The translations under genes were made by a program, and so were the position numbers. Positions 23,358-26,854 of a DNA stretch of 26,854 nt are shown here, one piece after another. Source of the stretch: an uncultured Fretibacterium sp. (GTDB lineage Bacteria; Synergistota; Synergistia; Synergistales; Aminobacteriaceae); assembly GCA_937892105.1 (NCBI GenBank), contig CALAUZ010000273.1, positions 1-26,854 of the forward strand. The letters run 5' to 3'. A model generated the notes under the pieces. It was not told the DNA's origin and did not search any database. It worked only from the letters and a program-made list of their open reading frames with translations. Each line of letters starts with the position of its first letter. Position 1 is the stretch's first letter.

Positions 23358-24221
23358 TTGCGTGTTATCAGAATAGGCACAAGGCCAAGCCCATTAGCAC
23401 TGGCACAGGTTAATATTATCGCTGAAGGAATAAGGCGTTCTTTTCCAGACGCAGAGATTATCCCCGTACCGATAAAGACATCAGGCGACAGGGACATGGC
23501 CGCATTCAGTACCGGCCCGTCAGGCATAAAGGGAATGTTCACGTACGAGATAGAGCAGGCGTTATTGCGTGGAGAAATCGACATAGCCGTACACAGCTTA
23601 AAGGATATGCCCGCCAATATTAATCCATCGCTTCCAATAGTAGCATATTCCAAGAGGGGGGACGCAAGGGACGCGCTTGTATCTTGCGGAGAAGTTCTGG
23701 AGAATGGCGTTATAGGTTCGTCATCGTTAAGGAGGAGGCTTCAGCTTAAACTGCTTTACCCTTCAGCAAGGATTATTCCTGTGAGGGGCAATGTAGGGAC
23801 GAGGTTAAGGAGGCTTGAGAACGGGGAATATTCTGGGCTTGTTCTGGCGGTATCTGGGCTTGAACGTCTAGGGCTTGCCGGACGGATAACGAGGATATTC
23901 ACGCCTGAAGAGATTATGCCTTCGCCAGGTCAGGGAATTATTGCGTGTCAGGGCCGTGCAGGGGAGGAATATGGCTGGCTGTCGTGCGTGAACGATGAGA
24001 TTGCGGGATATTGTGCTGCTGCAGAGAGGAGTTTTGCGGGTTGTCTTGGTGCTGGGTGTAATGTTCCTGTTGGAGCATATGCTGTTATTGATGGCGATGT
24101 TTTGACGCTCAGGGGGCTGTACGTTGACGCTGAAGGGAAGTTACGCAGGGGTATGCTCAGAGGAAGCTGTGATGACGCAGAGGAAATCGGCAGGAAGCTG
24201 TCGGAGGCGATAATGCAATGA
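23358..24221 (+). CDS. hemC: Porphobilinogen deaminase (hydroxymethylbilane synthase)
   Basis: HemC joins four porphobilinogen units into hydroxymethylbilane in tetrapyrrole synthesis. The 287-residue protein has the family motifs GTRPSPLALAQ, KTSGDRD, IDIAVHSLKDMP with the catalytic Asp, GSSSLRRRLQL, RGNVGTRLRRL and PSPGQGI. The dipyrromethane cofactor should attach to C234 in GAGCNVPVG. A second Cys (C229) is nearby. The start is TTG, preceded by a good AGGAGA; an ATG 8 bases upstream is out of frame. It overlaps the fused cobA-hemD gene by 4 bases, so consecutive enzymes are coupled. Confidence 0.96.
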   Translation: MRVIRIGTRPSPLALAQVNIIAEGIRRSFPDAEIIPVPIKTSGDRDMAAFSTGPSGIKGMFTYEIEQALLRGEIDIAVHSLKDMPANINPSLPIVAYSKRGDARDALVSCGEVLENGVIGSSSLRRRLQLKLLYPSARIIPVRGNVGTRLRRLENGEYSGLVLAVSGLERLGLAGRITRIFTPEEIMPSPGQGIIACQGRAGEEYGWLSCVNDEIAGYCAAAERSFAGCLGAGCNVPVGAYAVIDGDVLTLRGLYVDAEGKLRRGMLRGSCDDAEEIGRKLSEAIMQ

Positions 24222-25639
24222 CGCAGTCATGTGCTGGAAAAATATGGCTTGTAGGAGCAGGGCCTGGAGATTACGGTCTTCTGACGCTGCGAGGGTATGA
24301 AGTTCTGAAGCGTGCAGACACTGTGATATATGACCGTCTGACGGGCGAGGGGATATTGTCGTTAATCCCAGAGAATGCGGAGAGGATTGATGCCGGAAAA
24401 TCTTCGGGTTCGCACACAATGGCACAGCATGAAATCGAGGACGCAATAATCTCATGTGCCAGAGAAGGCAAAAACGTTGTCCGATTGAAGGGAGGAGACC
24501 CCTATATATTCGGACGGGGCGGCGAGGAAGCAGAAGCTATAATGCGTGCTGGATTGGAATTTGAGGTTGTGCCTGGAGTAAGTTCTGCGTTGAGTGTTCC
24601 TGCATATGCCGGAATTCCAGCGGCACACAGGGATTACTGTTCGGGCGTAAGCATATTCACGGCGCACGACAAGAATAACCTGCTGCCGGATTTCACTCGA
24701 ACAACATCAATCTTCCTCATGGGAGTATCACATGCTAGGGAGCTTCAGGAGAAACTGCTTAATACAATGCCGCCTGACACCCCATGCGCGATAATCCAGG
24801 ACGGGACAATATCATCACAGCGGACGATAAGGACGGTAGTTTCGGTGCTTTATGACGCTGTACAGGATAACCATATCACCCCTCCTGCAATCATAGTTGT
24901 TGGGAAGACGGCAGGTCTTAACCTGGACTGCCGCAGCAGACTTCCCCTTAATGGCAGGCGGATAATCATAACGAGGCCGGAAGGACGCGGCGAAGAACTT
25001 TCGAGAATTTTGCGGGACAAAGGAGCGGAAGTAATATTGCTGCCAACAATAAGCACTCACATTATCCCTAATGCTCTTGACGGTGTGGATATATCGGGCT
25101 GGGACTGGACAGGTTTCACCAGTGTAACCGGCGTAGAGGCGTTTTTTGAGCTTCTGGGCAAGTCAGGGAGGGATATCCGAGAAATTGGCGGAGCTAAGAT
25201 TGCGGCTATAGGTTCGGCAACGATGGAGGCTCTGCGGTCTCACGGCCTTAAAGTTGACTATGTGCCGGAGGTCTATGACGGGCGGCATCTTGCGGAAGGA
25301 CTTTGCGGACACGGCGGGAAAATCTTAATGTTCAGGGCAGAAAACGGGACACCAGAGATAGAGGAAGTCTTCAGGAAATACGGAATTGCGGACAGAGAGG
25401 TTTGTATTTACGGCACGCGTTATGTAAAATTAACACGAGTTCCACAATATGCAGACATAATAATTTTCACATCGTCCTCAACAGTCAGGGGATTTGCCGC
25501 GAATACAGATACATTGCGGGAAGCAGAGGCGGTATGTATTGGGAGACAGACGGCAGATGAGGCGGTGAGGGCAGGTTTTACCCGTATAAAGATTGCGGAA
25601 CAGGCTGACATTACGTCATTAGTGAAGGCTTGTACGTGA
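24218..25639 (+). CDS. cobA-hemD: Fused uroporphyrinogen-III C-methyltransferase / uroporphyrinogen-III synthase
   Basis: The protein has 473 residues in two enzymes. Residues of about 5-245 are a SUMT-type SAM methyltransferase: VGAGPGDYGLLTLRG, YDRL, VRLKGGDPYIFGRGGEE, VVPGVSSALSVPAYAGIP and AHRD. It makes precorrin-2 from uroporphyrinogen III. Residues of about 250-470 are uroporphyrinogen-III synthase, from RRIIITRPEGRGEEL through WTGFTSVTGVEAFFELL to FTSSSTVRGF. This half cyclises hydroxymethylbilane, the product of the upstream HemC. The order of steps matches the gene order. The fusion is common in anaerobes and directs flux to siroheme or cobalamin rather than haem. No decarboxylase or chelatase gene is in the window. 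The start overlaps hemC by 4 bases. Confidence 0.95.
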   Translation: MTQSCAGKIWLVGAGPGDYGLLTLRGYEVLKRADTVIYDRLTGEGILSLIPENAERIDAGKSSGSHTMAQHEIEDAIISCAREGKNVVRLKGGDPYIFGRGGEEAEAIMRAGLEFEVVPGVSSALSVPAYAGIPAAHRDYCSGVSIFTAHDKNNLLPDFTRTTSIFLMGVSHARELQEKLLNTMPPDTPCAIIQDGTISSQRTIRTVVSVLYDAVQDNHITPPAIIVVGKTAGLNLDCRSRLPLNGRRIIITRPEGRGEELSRILRDKGAEVILLPTISTHIIPNALDGVDISGWDWTGFTSVTGVEAFFELLGKSGRDIREIGGAKIAAIGSATMEALRSHGLKVDYVPEVYDGRHLAEGLCGHGGKILMFRAENGTPEIEEVFRKYGIADREVCIYGTRYVKLTRVPQYADIIIFTSSSTVRGFAANTDTLREAEAVCIGRQTADEAVRAGFTRIKIAEQADITSLVKACT

Positions 25640-25669
25640 TAAATATTTTATGATGGAGGTAGGTAGTTC

Positions 25670-26725
25670 ATGCGTAAGTTTTTATTGGCAGTGCTTGCTG
25701 TTTCGCTGATGATTTCATTTGCGTTTGCTGAAGAACCTTTAAAAGAGGTTTCAGAAGATGTGGAGGAAATCATTGCTGAAATGTCCCCCGAAGAGTTAGC
25801 TCTGGTATCTTCTGAGATGTCAGATGAGAAGTATGAAAGCAAGTACATGGATATCGAGCTTACATCGAACCAGATTAACCTGTACGAGAACATTCCGTTT
25901 GCGCAGGGTTTCTGGAGGGGATCAATGCTCTATGCGCTTCACATGGATATTCTTGTTCCCGACAGCAAAGAACCAATGCCGTTAATCGTGTTCATAACCG
26001 GCGGAGGTTTCATCATGGCACCCAAGAACAACTGGATACAGCAGAGAATGAAACTTGCTGAGGCAGGCTATGTTGTTGCGAGCATCGAATACAGGTATGC
26101 GCCGCTGTCGAAATTCCCGCTTCCGTTGGAGGACTGCAAGACTGCAATACGCTGGCTTCGTGCCCATGCAAAAATGTATAACATTGACGCGGAACGTGTA
26201 GGAGTATTGGGCAACAGTGCTGGCGGGTACCTTTCAGCGTTTGTGGGAGTAACTAACGGAATGCCGGAGTTCGAGAAGGGTGATTTTCTGGATTATCCCA
26301 GCGATGTATTATGCGCGGCAGATATATTCGGGATTTCAGACCTTACGAACATCGGAATGGATTACGATGAAGAGAACCAGAAGGGTCATGCTTCAGCCGG
26401 AGCAACGGAAGCACTTTGGGCACTTGGAACGCCTACATTCGGCGGCAAGGACGGCGGGATACTCGCTCACCCTGAAGAAGCAGCATATGCCAGCCCTATA
26501 ACCTACGTGAACGCGAAATCTGCTCCAATGCTCCTTATGCATGGCACAGCAGACACGCTGGTATCGCCGTCACAGACGGATTTGCTGTATCAGGCACTGA
26601 AGGCTAAGGGTGTTGAGGCAGAACGCTACGTAATCAAAAATGCGGCTCATGGCGGGCCTTACTGGGTGCAGGAGCCAGTGATGAAGATAATGGTTGACTT
26701 CTTTGACAGGTACATGAAGAAATAG
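25670..26725 (+). CDS. Exported alpha/beta-hydrolase esterase
   Basis: The 351-residue protein begins with a Sec signal peptide (MRKFLLAVLAVSLMISFAFA, cut before EEP). An acidic linker of about 35 residues follows, and then a hydrolase domain. The oxyanion strand is VFITGGGFIMAP, the nucleophile elbow GNSAGG has S183, the acid is D295 in HGTADTL, and the base is H327 in NAAHGG. This layout matches secreted acetyl- and feruloyl-esterases of the BD-FAE / acetyl-esterase group, which remove acyl groups from plant polysaccharides or peptides. The true substrate is not readable. GGAGG at 25655-25659 supports ATG 25670. It begins 30 bases after cobA-hemD but is functionally unrelated. A terminator follows. 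Confidence 0.88.
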   Translation: MRKFLLAVLAVSLMISFAFAEEPLKEVSEDVEEIIAEMSPEELALVSSEMSDEKYESKYMDIELTSNQINLYENIPFAQGFWRGSMLYALHMDILVPDSKEPMPLIVFITGGGFIMAPKNNWIQQRMKLAEAGYVVASIEYRYAPLSKFPLPLEDCKTAIRWLRAHAKMYNIDAERVGVLGNSAGGYLSAFVGVTNGMPEFEKGDFLDYPSDVLCAADIFGISDLTNIGMDYDEENQKGHASAGATEALWALGTPTFGGKDGGILAHPEEAAYASPITYVNAKSAPMLLMHGTADTLVSPSQTDLLYQALKAKGVEAERYVIKNAAHGGPYWVQEPVMKIMVDFFDRYMKK

Positions 26726-26747
26726 CTGAAATAGTGTGATTATCGTG

Positions 26748-26783
26748 TTCCCTCTGTGAGAGATTGCAGGGGGAATTTTTTTT
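26748..26783 (+). terminator. Rho-independent terminator after the esterase gene
   Basis: TTCCCTCTG (26748-26756) pairs with CAGGGGGAA (26767-26775), nine pairs with one G-T and a 10-base loop. Eight T follow at 26776-26783. It starts 22 bases after the stop. Confidence 0.92.
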
Positions 26784-26854
26784 GCCGGCAAGAAAACAAA
26801 AACCCCGTAGCGGATACTTCAGAGGACGAACACTTAGGCCGCTCTAATGGTAAC
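26784..26854. other. Right-edge intergenic sequence
   Basis: No gene is visible. The minus strand reads AGCGG (from 26838), then CCGCT and a GGGGTTTTTG tract. This could be the terminator of a minus-strand gene lying beyond the window, but the stem is only 5 pairs with a long loop. Confidence 0.2.

Noticed and set aside
26784..26854. tRNA or small RNA at the right edge
   Set aside because: No cloverleaf or CCA-end pattern. The only structure is a weak 5-bp stem.

Overview
The window reads as chromosomal DNA of a diderm, gut- or rumen-type anaerobe, most likely a member of Synergistota. That placement is an inference. It rests on the compact order rpsO-rpmE-thyX-DUF1385-prfA-prmC, on hemC followed by a fused cobA-hemD, on several Sec-exported proteins, and on a very large alpha-2-macroglobulin-like protein, which usually belongs to bacteria with an outer membrane. 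No rRNA, tRNA, CRISPR array, transposase or phage gene is visible.

Left edge (1-1305). This part looks accessory and partly decayed. It holds the tail of an unrecognised gene and an HD-domain protein that ends abruptly. After these come about 470 bases without a convincing gene: a 13-bp tandem repeat, a purine-rich repeat tract, a GC-rich foldable stretch and a strong intrinsic terminator.

First operon (1306-8207, perhaps continuing to 10235). Genes are packed with 4-19 base overlaps or very short gaps. The order is a 994-residue acidic single-pass membrane protein, FtsY (NG domain only), an unrecognised protein with a PAS-like segment, a DUF4416 protein, a small exported protein and a class V aminotransferase. 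After a 76-base gap come thrC and thrB of threonine synthesis. The acidic protein beside an FtsY that lacks the acidic A domain is the most thought-provoking arrangement here.

Middle (10277-15356). A small exported protein on the minus strand faces thrB. Then come rpsO, rpmE, a terminator, thyX (whose ATG lies 8 bases after the terminator stem), a YqhQ/DUF1385 membrane protein, prfA and prmC. PrmC methylates the product of prfA. The last gene is a small protein with a type IV prepilin-like N-terminus.

Minus-strand block (15411-16834). cheV is followed immediately by a hicA toxin gene broken by a single-base frameshift and by a short hicB antitoxin gene. The hicA remnant can only be seen by joining two reading frames.

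Right part (16947-26854). A 1783-residue thioester alpha-2-macroglobulin is transcribed divergently from cheV. A tail-anchored coiled-coil protein (minus strand) is divergent from hemC and cobA-hemD, which make uroporphyrinogen III and precorrin-2 for siroheme or cobalamin. An exported alpha/beta-hydrolase esterase and a clean terminator follow. Start codons are often TTG or GTG, and several starts were set by Shine-Dalgarno position.
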